A DNA stretch of 23,078 bases, taken from JBNKHG01 sp050290225. Its GTDB lineage: Bacteria > Pseudomonadota > Gammaproteobacteria > Pseudomonadales > Cellvibrionaceae. A model generated the notes under the pieces. That model did not search any database and was not told the DNA's origin. It was given only the letters and a program-made list of their open reading frames with translations. The position numbers and the translations under genes are program-made. The stretch covers positions 1-23,078 of the forward strand of contig JBNKHG010000012.1 of NCBI GenBank assembly GCA_050290225.1, read 5' to 3'. Positions 7,115 to 13,993 of the stretch are shown piece by piece; position 1 is the first letter of the stretch; every line of letters starts with the position of its first letter.

Positions 7115-7936
7115 CTATTTTCTGCTCTGTTGTGTCGCCCCGGTTGCCGCCCCTGGACGATGGTAGGCCCAGGCCAATAACACCAACCCCAGAATCAGCA
7201 TCGGCAAGGAAAGCAATTGACCACGGGTCATCCAGTCGAATACCAACTGGTCCTTGAGGTGTTCATCAGGCTCCCGCACAAATTCAACGGAAAAGCGAAA
7301 AGTGGCGTAAAACACCAGGAACAGGCCACTGACCGCCCCACGGGGGCGCGGCTTGGCTGAAAACCAATACACAATTGCAAACAATACCAATCCTTCCAGG
7401 AAAGCCTGGTACAACTGCGAGGGATGGCGCACCAGCTGTTCCGGGTCCTTCGGAAACACCATACCCCAAGGCAGGTCCGTAACCCGCCCCCACAGTTCCT
7501 GGCCAACAAAATTGCCAAGGCGGCCAAAACCCAGCCCCAGGGGCACCATGGGTACCACAAAATCCATCAAACGAAAAAAAGGCTGTTTGATTTTGCGGGC
7601 GTAAAGGGCCATCGCCGCAATCACCCCCAGGAGACCGCCGTGAAAGGACATGCCGCCTTCCCATACCCGAAGCAGCCATAGCGGGTCGTCGAGCCAGCGC
7701 TCAAATTGGTAGAACAGAACATAACCGCAACGTCCGCCGACAATAACGCCCAGGGCACCGTAAACCACCAGGTCTTCGATCTGGTTACGCCGGACCGCAG
7801 TATCCGGGCGCTGGCTGCGTCGCCAGGCGATAAAGCCGGCAGAGAGAAACGCCAGCAGGTACATAATGCCATACCAGTGCACCTTCAAAGGGCCCAGACT
7901 AAAGGCAACGGCATCGATTTCGGGGTATTTCAGCAT
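7115..7936 (-). CDS. lgt: Prolipoprotein diacylglyceryl transferase
   Basis: The 273-residue inner-membrane enzyme transfers diacylglycerol from phosphatidylglycerol to the lipobox cysteine of prolipoproteins. The start at 7936 (MLKYPEIDAVAFSLGPLKVHWYG) matches the family N-terminus. The frame continues 46 codons further upstream into the heptad repeat, but that part is low-complexity and not protein-like. Several membrane helices, SFHGGLLG (His99) and GRLGNFVGQELWG (Arg139, Asn142, Glu147) are present. The usual Asn-Gly of the signature (GNFINGE) is Gly-Gln here, while the Arg, first Asn and Glu that matter in E. coli are kept. No strong ribosome site precedes the ATG. It is divergent from the NRDE-family gene. 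Confidence 0.95.
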   Translation of the reverse strand: MLKYPEIDAVAFSLGPLKVHWYGIMYLLAFLSAGFIAWRRSQRPDTAVRRNQIEDLVVYGALGVIVGGRCGYVLFYQFERWLDDPLWLLRVWEGGMSFHGGLLGVIAAMALYARKIKQPFFRLMDFVVPMVPLGLGFGRLGNFVGQELWGRVTDLPWGMVFPKDPEQLVRHPSQLYQAFLEGLVLFAIVYWFSAKPRPRGAVSGLFLVFYATFRFSVEFVREPDEHLKDQLVFDWMTRGQLLSLPMLILGLVLLAWAYHRPGAATGATQQSRK

Positions 7937-8006
7937 CTGTCGGCGCTTAACATTGGGCGAAAATAGGAGGTGGGTAAAAAATTGAGGCGCTAGCTTATCA
8001 CTTGCG

Positions 8007-8071
8007 GCTTGAAGCTTGAAGCTTGAAGCTTGAAGCTGCAAGCTGCAAGCTGCAAGCTGCAAGCTGCAAGC
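8007..8071. repeat. 7-bp tandem repeat between divergent lgt and the NRDE-family gene
   Basis: Four perfect copies of GCTTGAA (8007-8034) are followed directly by five perfect copies of GCTGCAA (8035-8069) plus GC. The two units differ at two positions, so this is one array with two blocks. It lies 70 bp upstream of the lgt start and 30 bp upstream of the NRDE gene start, next to or inside the predicted promoters of both. Similar GCTTGAA/GCTTGCA intergenic arrays occur in other gammaproteobacteria (from memory). Confidence 0.95.
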
Positions 8072-8093
8072 CACAAGTATTCACTGCTACACT
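8065..8093 (+). promoter_or_regulatory. Candidate promoter of the NRDE-family gene, possibly giving a leaderless mRNA
   Basis: TACACT (8088-8093) lies only eight bases before ATG 8102-8104, so transcription would begin at about the start codon. The region between has no purine-rich ribosome site. The -35 position (TGCAAG, 8065-8070, 17-bp spacing) falls in the last heptad copy and is a poor match. Confidence 0.35.
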
Positions 8094-8101
8094 TCCGCCC
8101 C

Positions 8102-8932
8102 ATGTGCCTGATTCTATTTGCTTACCGCCAACACCCGGATTATCCCTTTATCCTGGCCGCCAACAGGGATGAGTTTTTCCAGCGTCCCACCCGGCCGGCC
8201 CAATTCTGGCCCGACAATCCGCAGCTTTTGGCGGGCAAGGATCTGGAGGCGGGTGGTACCTGGCTCGGCATTACCCGTCAAGGTCGCTTCGCCGCTATCA
8301 CCAACTTTCGCGAAGGCAGTGGCGAGTCTTCGTCCCTCGCAACACCGTTATCGCGTGGTCGACTGACACTGGATTACTTAACCGGCAAAGAGGCAGCTGA
8401 AGCCTACCTCAACCAAGTGCACACCCAAAGGGATGCTTTCCCGGGATTCAATCTGCTGGTGGGCGACAGCCACCAGCTCTATTACTATTCCAATCGCCAG
8501 CAAAACAGCCGCCAGCGACGCCCGGAAGCACTGCCCCCCGGCATATACGGCCTCAGCAACCACCTGTTAAACACCCCCTGGCCCAAGGTGGCCGCCGGCC
8601 GCGACCACTTGCACCAAGCCATTAACCAGCTTCCGGATACAACGCAATTACTGGCCCTTTTACAGAACCCCAATCGTGCCCCGGATCACCTGCTGCCCGA
8701 TACCGGGATCGACCTGGACTGGGAACGCCTGCTGTCGTCGGCATTTATCGACAGCCCGGATTACGGCACTCGCGCCTCAACGCTGTTGACCATCGATAGC
8801 CATGGACGGGTGCGATTTAGCGAGCAGACCTATACCAAACCGAACCCGGAGGCTCCCGCACAGGCGGCGGCACCGGCACAATTGTTTGAATTTAGGCTGG
8901 CAAAAGGCGAGGGCGGGGCGAAAGCTGAATAA
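8102..8932 (+). CDS. NRDE/TANGO2-family protein
   Basis: The 276-residue protein begins MCLILFAYRQHPDYPFILAA and continues NRDEFFQRPT. The Cys at position 2 and the Asn-Arg-Asp-Glu box (21-24) define the NRDE (DUF833, Ser/Thr-rich T10/TANGO2) family. These proteins resemble N-terminal nucleophile hydrolases, with Cys2 as the putative nucleophile after Met removal. Further family segments are AGKDLEAGGTWLGITRQGRF, AAITNFRE, GLSNHLLNTPWPKV and DYGTRASTLLTID. The biochemical role in bacteria is not established. The frame is open further upstream through the tandem repeat, but the family start is the ATG at 8102. It is the only plus-strand gene in the 5-12 kb stretch and ends seven bases before the end of ptsP. 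Confidence 0.9.
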   Translation: MCLILFAYRQHPDYPFILAANRDEFFQRPTRPAQFWPDNPQLLAGKDLEAGGTWLGITRQGRFAAITNFREGSGESSSLATPLSRGRLTLDYLTGKEAAEAYLNQVHTQRDAFPGFNLLVGDSHQLYYYSNRQQNSRQRRPEALPPGIYGLSNHLLNTPWPKVAAGRDHLHQAINQLPDTTQLLALLQNPNRAPDHLLPDTGIDLDWERLLSSAFIDSPDYGTRASTLLTIDSHGRVRFSEQTYTKPNPEAPAQAAAPAQLFEFRLAKGEGGAKAE

Positions 8933-8939
8933 AGCCCGG

Positions 8940-11201
8940 TTACTGGGCCGAGGAGGGCCGCAACAGGCGGGTTATTCCAGCCTCTTTCAGGGCTTTCTCG
9001 ACCGCCAGGTTGATTTCGTCGGAATCCGGCAACTGCATCACTTCCGATAACAGCTCCTCGCCCTGTTGCAGGGTCACGCCGCGGATCACGGATTTCACTT
9101 TGGGCAGGTTTGTGGCGTTCATGGACAGAACATCGTACCCCATGGCCATTAACAAAATAGCCGCCCCCGGATCGCCAGCCAGCTCACCGCATATTCCCAC
9201 ACTTACGCCCTGGCTGTGGCCGTCGTGCACCACTTGCTGCAGGGCACGCAATACCGCCGGGTGGAAAGCGTGGTAGAGATCGGAAACGCGGGCGTTGTTA
9301 CGGTCCACGGCGAGGATGTATTGGGTCAGGTCGTTACTGCCCACGGACAGAAAGTCCACCCGCGCGGCCAGCTCACGGGCCTGGTATACCGCCGCCGGAA
9401 CTTCCACCATCACCCCAATAGGGGGCAACGCCACCTTGTGCCCCTCTTCCAGTAATTCGTTATAGGCGCGGTAGATCAGCTTCTGCGCCATTTCCAGCTC
9501 CGGTACACTGGTGATCATCGGCAGCATAATGCGCAGATTATCCAACCCTTCGCTGGCTTTCATCATCGCCCGCACCTGGGCCAGGAATATCTCCGGGTGA
9601 TCGAGAGTGACGCGGATACCGCGCCAGCCAAGGAAGGGGTTGTCCTCTTCGATGGGGAAATAGGACAGTGACTTGTCGCCACCAATATCCAGGGTACGCA
9701 TGGTGACTGTGCTGGGGGCAAATGCCTCCAGTTGCTCGCGGTAAATAAGCCGCTGCTCCTCCTCACTCGGGAAGCGATCGCGCAATAAAAACGGCACTTC
9801 AGTGCGGTAGAGGCCCACACCTTCGGCGCCGCGCTCCAGGGAACGCACCACATCGGCCATCAGGCCGGTATTTACCCAAAGGGGTACACGGTGGTGATCA
9901 AGCGTTTCACAAGGCAGGTCCTTCAGTGCCTCGAGGCCTTTGACCAGCTCCCGTTCCTCGCGGTAGATATTCTCGTAATGCTTGCAAAGCTCGGACCCGG
10001 GATCACTGTAGACGGTGCCATGGTAACCATCGACGATAATCGAGCGCTTCTCCATCTGGGTGTAGGGCAGATCCACAGCCCCCATTACCGTGGGAATGTC
10101 CATGGCCCGGGCCAGGATGGCAACGTGTGAGTTGCCTGATCCCTGCACTGAAACGATACCGACCAACTTACTTTTGGGCACCTCGCCCAGCATTGACGCG
10201 GTCAGCTCCTCGCCCACCAAAACCGTTTTTTCCGGGAACACCCGGCAATTTTGTACCGACTCCTGCAAGTAGGCCAGCACCCGCCGTCCCAGGTCGCGGA
10301 CATCGGCAGCACGCTCACGCAAATAGGCGTCGTTCATGCTGGAGAAGTTGCGTTCGTGTTCGAGAATCACCTCGCTCCAGGCAAAGGGGGCGCATGTGCC
10401 CCTGCGGATACGCTCCACCACCTCACCGCCGAGGGAAGCGTCGTCCAGCATCGCCAGATAGGCGTCAAACAGGGCCTGCTCCTCACGGTTGAGGCGGGTT
10501 TTGAGTTTGTCTCCCAGACCTTTGATGTCGTTGCGAACCGCCGCCAGACTGCGATAGAAAAAATCCAGTTCAGCGTCGATATCGGCAATTTCGCGGAAGG
10601 GCACGGCGCGCAGATCGGCAATCGGCGCCATCACCACCGCTTCGCCCATGGACACACCGGGGGCCCCGGGCACGCCGAGAAACTTGGCCTCGTTGGACTG
10701 CTGGCCGATGGCGTCCATAACACCTGTGGCCTCGGCATGGGCAATCACTCCGGCCAACTGAGCCGACATGGTCACCAGGAAGGCTTCTTCACCCTCGTCG
10801 AATCGGCGCCGGTCCACCTGCTGCACCACTAATACCCCCAGCACCTGGCGGTGGTGGATAATGGGCACACCCAGGAAAGAGCTGTAACGCTCTTCACCGG
10901 TTTCGGGAAAATACTGGTACTTGGGGTGGGCTTGGGCATGCTCCAGATTGATCGGCTCTTCGCGCACCGCCACCCGTCCCACCAGACCCTCATCCGGGGC
11001 CAGGGTAACTTTGCCGACAGCATCGGCATTGAGGCCATCGGTGGCCATCAGCACATAGCCACCACTGCCATTTCTCAGGTAGACCGAGCAGACCTGAGTG
11101 ACCATGGTCTCTTTCACCCTGGTGACAATGATGTTTAACGCCGATTTCAGATCTCGGGCGGCGTTAACTTCCTGGACGATACTGCGCAGTGAATTAAGCA
11201 T
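8940..11201 (-). CDS. ptsP: Phosphoenolpyruvate-protein phosphotransferase PtsP (enzyme I-Ntr)
   Basis: The 753-residue cytoplasmic enzyme I of the nitrogen PTS takes phosphate from PEP and passes it to NPr (PtsO) and then PtsN, a regulatory rather than sugar-transport chain. It has an N-terminal GAF domain (about 13-155), a PEP-utilizing N domain, the phosphohistidine loop with His359 in QGSGNSHVAILARAMDIPTV, a C-terminal PEP-binding barrel with TLDIGGDKSLSYF and GWRGIR, and the conserved Cys in VSVGICGELAGDP. Start choice: ATG 11201 (MLNSLRSIVQEV) matches the family N-terminus. An ATG at 11210 adds three residues and overlaps the rppH stop by one base (TGATG) with GGAGG close in front. Either start gives translational coupling to rppH. 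Confidence 0.95.
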   Translation of the reverse strand: MLNSLRSIVQEVNAARDLKSALNIIVTRVKETMVTQVCSVYLRNGSGGYVLMATDGLNADAVGKVTLAPDEGLVGRVAVREEPINLEHAQAHPKYQYFPETGEERYSSFLGVPIIHHRQVLGVLVVQQVDRRRFDEGEEAFLVTMSAQLAGVIAHAEATGVMDAIGQQSNEAKFLGVPGAPGVSMGEAVVMAPIADLRAVPFREIADIDAELDFFYRSLAAVRNDIKGLGDKLKTRLNREEQALFDAYLAMLDDASLGGEVVERIRRGTCAPFAWSEVILEHERNFSSMNDAYLRERAADVRDLGRRVLAYLQESVQNCRVFPEKTVLVGEELTASMLGEVPKSKLVGIVSVQGSGNSHVAILARAMDIPTVMGAVDLPYTQMEKRSIIVDGYHGTVYSDPGSELCKHYENIYREERELVKGLEALKDLPCETLDHHRVPLWVNTGLMADVVRSLERGAEGVGLYRTEVPFLLRDRFPSEEEQRLIYREQLEAFAPSTVTMRTLDIGGDKSLSYFPIEEDNPFLGWRGIRVTLDHPEIFLAQVRAMMKASEGLDNLRIMLPMITSVPELEMAQKLIYRAYNELLEEGHKVALPPIGVMVEVPAAVYQARELAARVDFLSVGSNDLTQYILAVDRNNARVSDLYHAFHPAVLRALQQVVHDGHSQGVSVGICGELAGDPGAAILLMAMGYDVLSMNATNLPKVKSVIRGVTLQQGEELLSEVMQLPDSDEINLAVEKALKEAGITRLLRPSSAQ

Positions 11202-11209
11202 CTTCCGCA

Positions 11210-11806
11210 TCAGCCTCCAGAATAACTGTCGGCGGAGTCGAGGGTGTCTCCATCTGCCCGCGATTTGAAGGAGGTCAACGGTTTCAGGGAAGCCACAGTC
11301 TCGGCATAGGCCGCCTCCAGGCGACTGTGGATGGGCGACAGCTCCTTGAGGGCGCGGCGGTAAACATCGCGCTTAAAACTCACCACCTGTCCCAGCGGGT
11401 ACCAGTAACTCACCCATCGCCAGCCATCGAACTCGGGCTTGCCGGCGTGATCAAGCGAAATGGTGCTGTCATCGCTTTGGAGTTGCAGCAGGAACCACTT
11501 TTGTTTTTGTCCAACGCAAACGGGCGAGGCGTGCTGACGCACCAGGCGCTTGGGCAAACGGTAGCGCAGCCAACCACGGGTACAACCCAGCACCTTGACA
11601 TCCTCGGGGCGCAGGCCCACTTCCTCGTGCAATTCCCGGTACAGGGCCTGCTCGGGACTTTCGTTGCTGTTGATACCGCCCTGGGGAAATTGCCAGGCAT
11701 CCTGCCCCCCTATGCGACGCGCCCAGAGCACCTGGCCCTTATCATTGGCGAGCATAATGCCCACATTGGGGCGAAAGCCATCGGCGTCGATCACAGTAAT
11801 TCCCAT
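11210..11806 (-). CDS. rppH: RNA pyrophosphohydrolase
   Basis: The 198-residue Nudix hydrolase removes pyrophosphate from the 5' end of triphosphorylated RNA and triggers RNase E-dependent decay. The Nudix box (GX5EX7REUXEEXGU) is complete at residues 43-65, with REL and EEVGL visible. The RppH-specific segments WQFPQGGIN, TRGWLRYRLPKRLVR, GQKQKWFLLQL and EFDGWRWVSYWYP are all present. Homologues start at the isoleucine-aspartate of VIDADGFRPN, so GTG 11794 could be the true start, with GGGAA seven bases in front. ATG 11806 has no clear ribosome site. The C-terminal 30 residues beyond the Nudix domain are variable. Pairing with ptsP is conserved in pseudomonads and relatives. Confidence 0.95.
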   Translation of the reverse strand: MGITVIDADGFRPNVGIMLANDKGQVLWARRIGGQDAWQFPQGGINSNESPEQALYRELHEEVGLRPEDVKVLGCTRGWLRYRLPKRLVRQHASPVCVGQKQKWFLLQLQSDDSTISLDHAGKPEFDGWRWVSYWYPLGQVVSFKRDVYRRALKELSPIHSRLEAAYAETVASLKPLTSFKSRADGDTLDSADSYSGG

Positions 11807-11982
11807 TTAATTATCAGTTATAAAGAACTGACTATTGTTCCATAAATCAATAAGTTTCAGCAATCAGCCTCTTTCCCCGTTAGCGGCTGCCTAAACCCCG
11901 GGCCGGGGATCCGGGCGACCCGGAAATGACGCCCAATAAGGTAGCTTCTGTCTCAATTTCGTCACCAGAAGCTTCCCGCGCA

Positions 11983-12011
11983 TTGAGAGTCGCGGGACCA
12001 ACCGCTATGCT
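11983..12011 (+). promoter_or_regulatory. Sigma-70 promoter of the HAD-phosphatase gene
   Basis: TTGAGA (11983-11988) and TATGCT (12006-12011) are separated by exactly 17 bp. The predicted start near 12018 gives a leader of about 62 bases carrying the hairpin at 12033-12052 and the ribosome site AAAGGAT. Upstream, 11897-11935 has GC-rich short inverted repeats but no recognised element. Confidence 0.6.
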
Positions 12012-12032
12012 AGCGCCCTCGTTGACCAGGCC

Positions 12033-12052
12033 CTGCGCATACACATGCGCAG
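12033..12052 (+). other. Perfect 8-bp hairpin in the 5' leader of the HAD-phosphatase mRNA
   Basis: CTGCGCAT (12033-12040), loop ACAC, ATGCGCAG (12045-12052). It lies between the predicted transcription start and the ribosome-binding site (about 15 bases before it). No T-run follows, so it is not a terminator. Confidence 0.6.
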
Positions 12053-12079
12053 TAACCCTATACAGTAAAGGATACCCCC

Positions 12080-12733
12080 GTGAGTCTTGCCATTTTTGAC
12101 CTCGATAATACCCTGATTGCCGGCGACAGCGACCATGGCTGGGGAGAGTTTCTGGTGGAGAAGGCACTGGTGGACCCGGCGGCTTACAAAGCCGAAAACG
12201 ACCGTTTTTATACTGACTACGAACGCGGCGAATTGGATATCCAAGCCTACCTGCGCTTTTCTTTGGCGCCGCTGACCCGCTTCAGTATGGAGGAACTGGC
12301 AGCCCTGCACCGGGAATTTATGGCCACCAAGATCGCCCCCCTGCGCCTGCCGAAAGCCGAACAGCTATTGGCCAAACACCGTGCCCAGGGCGATTTTCTG
12401 CTGATCATCACCTCCACCAACCGGTTTATCACCGAGCCCATCGCCCGGGAACTGGGGGTCGATCATATCCTCGCCACCGATGCGGAAATTGTCGATGGCC
12501 GCTACACCGGTGAGCTGCTTGGCACCCCCTGTTTTCAGGAAGGCAAGATTACCCGGCTCAAAGCCTGGCTCGAGGACCACGACAGCGATCTGGCGGGCAG
12601 CTACTTTTACAGCGACTCCATCAATGACGCCCCGCTGTTGAAAATTGTCGATCACCCGGTGGCCGTGGACCCGGACGAACAACTGCTGCAATTGGCCCAA
12701 GCGATGGACTGGCCAATTATCAGTCTGCGCTAG
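12080..12733 (+). CDS. HAD-superfamily subfamily IB phosphatase (SerB-like)
   Basis: The 217-residue cytoplasmic hydrolase starts with GTG, preceded by AAAGGAT at eight bases. HAD motifs are complete: motif I FDLDNTL (nucleophile Asp7, acid/base Asp9), motif II IITSTN (about 109-114), motif III Lys156 in EGKITRLKAW and motif IV YSDSINDAPLL (Asp179, Asp183). The helical cap lies between motifs I and II. The subfamily (HAD-IB, TIGR01490-like) includes phosphoserine phosphatase homologues and phosphatases of histidinol phosphate or lipid-linked substrates; the substrate cannot be told here. It sits next to rppH but divergent from it, as in pseudomonads. The downstream lipoprotein gene follows 21 bp later and is probably co-transcribed. 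Confidence 0.88.
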   Translation: MSLAIFDLDNTLIAGDSDHGWGEFLVEKALVDPAAYKAENDRFYTDYERGELDIQAYLRFSLAPLTRFSMEELAALHREFMATKIAPLRLPKAEQLLAKHRAQGDFLLIITSTNRFITEPIARELGVDHILATDAEIVDGRYTGELLGTPCFQEGKITRLKAWLEDHDSDLAGSYFYSDSINDAPLLKIVDHPVAVDPDEQLLQLAQAMDWPIISLR

Positions 12734-12754
12734 CCTGTCGAGAGAGGGATATTG

Positions 12755-13969
12755 GTGACCAGGAAAGGCCAAACAAACAACTTTTTTTTCCGCTTACCCG
12801 GACGTGGGCATACCAGGCTTCGCGCCTGGACCACGCCGCTGTTGGCCCTGAGCCTGGGACTGCTTCTGGCCGTACTGGGCGGCTGTGAAAAGAAACCGGA
12901 CCGGTCCCCCACCGCCCAAAGCACAGCCAGCAGTGACAATGTCGACAAATTGAGCGCCACCGAAGCGATCTGGGCACTGGGGTCCGAGACCCTGGCCAGC
13001 GCCCACAGCGACGCGGAGACTCTGCGCGACCGCATCACCGCTTTTCTGTCTGAACCGAATTCAGACACCCTGGAACTGGCCCGAAAACAGTGGCACCGTG
13101 CCCACAACCGCTACCAGCAGGCGGCCATATTTGTGGCTTTCGCCTCCAGCAACCCCGGCCTGTTCAACGCCCTGAAGGATCTTCAGGACCCACTTGACAG
13201 CTGGCCCTTACAACCCGGATACCTGGACTATTTCGACGTCTATACCCACAGCGGCATAGTCAATGATATTGCCGTACCCATTACCGCCAAGGCCATTCGC
13301 CGACAGCACGGTTTTAGCGACGATAGCGATGTCAGTCTCGGTTATCACGCCATCAGTTTCCTGCTCTGGGGCCAGGACGGCCAACGCCCGGCCAAGGACT
13401 ATCAAGCGATTACTTTGGTCAGCGCCGAACAACGTCAGGCGGGCCTGAGCAGTACCGACCTCCCCAATAACCGTCGCCGCGCTCTGCTGAAACTGTTGTC
13501 GGAGTTGCTGATCGACGATCTGGAACGCTTTCACCGCCACTGGCATTTCGCCAAGAGCACCCTTCACATGAACTACCAGGCACTGGGCGCGGACGCCCGC
13601 TTACAACTTTTGCAGGCGGCGGCATTAGCATTGTTGGACCAGCTCAGGGATGGCCTGTCGGCGGCGCAAACGGGCGGAAGCGGTGCCGATTCACCCCCGG
13701 AGCACAATCAGTTTGCCGGCCAGTCCCCGGCCACGCTGGCCTCCAAACTGATGGGTCTGCAGACAATGCTTGAGCACGGCGAGCCGGCGGTTATCAGTTG
13801 GTTGCTGGAGGAGAGCGAACAACAGCAGTGGCAGGCACAGTTGGAGGTGGCCCGCACCCAACTCGCAGCCATGCCCGGGCTGCTGACCAACGCAGAAAGG
13901 GAACAAATCGACAAGCTGCAACAGTCACTGACGGCCGCCGCCGCCCTGTTGCAGCCAACCCGTGGTTAA
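12755..13969 (+). CDS. Imelysin-family (peptidase M75-like) lipoprotein
   Basis: The 404-residue product has an Arg-rich N-terminus, a hydrophobic segment and the lipobox LGGC (Cys44), so it should be a periplasm-facing lipoprotein. The imelysin domain follows (about 65-400) with ARKQWHRAHNRYQQAA, GYLDYFDVY, GYHAISFLLWGQD and ALGADARLQLLQAAALAL. Family members (ICMP, IrpA, EfeO relatives) are linked to iron acquisition. The characteristic GxHxxE motif is altered: residues 196-201 read GYHAIS, so the Glu is Ser and metal binding may be lost or changed. GTG 12755 is chosen because GAGGGA lies six bases before it; the adjacent TTG at 12752 is too close. It overlaps nothing and converges with rlmI. 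Confidence 0.85.
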   Translation: MTRKGQTNNFFFRLPGRGHTRLRAWTTPLLALSLGLLLAVLGGCEKKPDRSPTAQSTASSDNVDKLSATEAIWALGSETLASAHSDAETLRDRITAFLSEPNSDTLELARKQWHRAHNRYQQAAIFVAFASSNPGLFNALKDLQDPLDSWPLQPGYLDYFDVYTHSGIVNDIAVPITAKAIRRQHGFSDDSDVSLGYHAISFLLWGQDGQRPAKDYQAITLVSAEQRQAGLSSTDLPNNRRRALLKLLSELLIDDLERFHRHWHFAKSTLHMNYQALGADARLQLLQAAALALLDQLRDGLSAAQTGGSGADSPPEHNQFAGQSPATLASKLMGLQTMLEHGEPAVISWLLEESEQQQWQAQLEVARTQLAAMPGLLTNAEREQIDKLQQSLTAAAALLQPTRG

Positions 13970-13993
13970 TGGCCCGGGCATCAAGACCCTGGG

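Noticed and set aside
7965..7984. Perfect AGGAGGTG ribosome-binding sequence on the plus strand in front of a possible small gene
   Set aside because: The only nearby start (TTG 7982) is followed by a stop after three codons. The match is probably chance within the lgt leader.
8007..8071. CRISPR-like array
   Set aside because: The repeat unit is 7 bp, contiguous and without spacers, and no cas gene is present.
8030..8101. N-terminal extension of the NRDE protein through the tandem repeat (KLQAAS repeats)
   Set aside because: The frame is open only because the heptad array lacks stops. Family members begin at MCLI with Cys2, which fixes the start at 8102.
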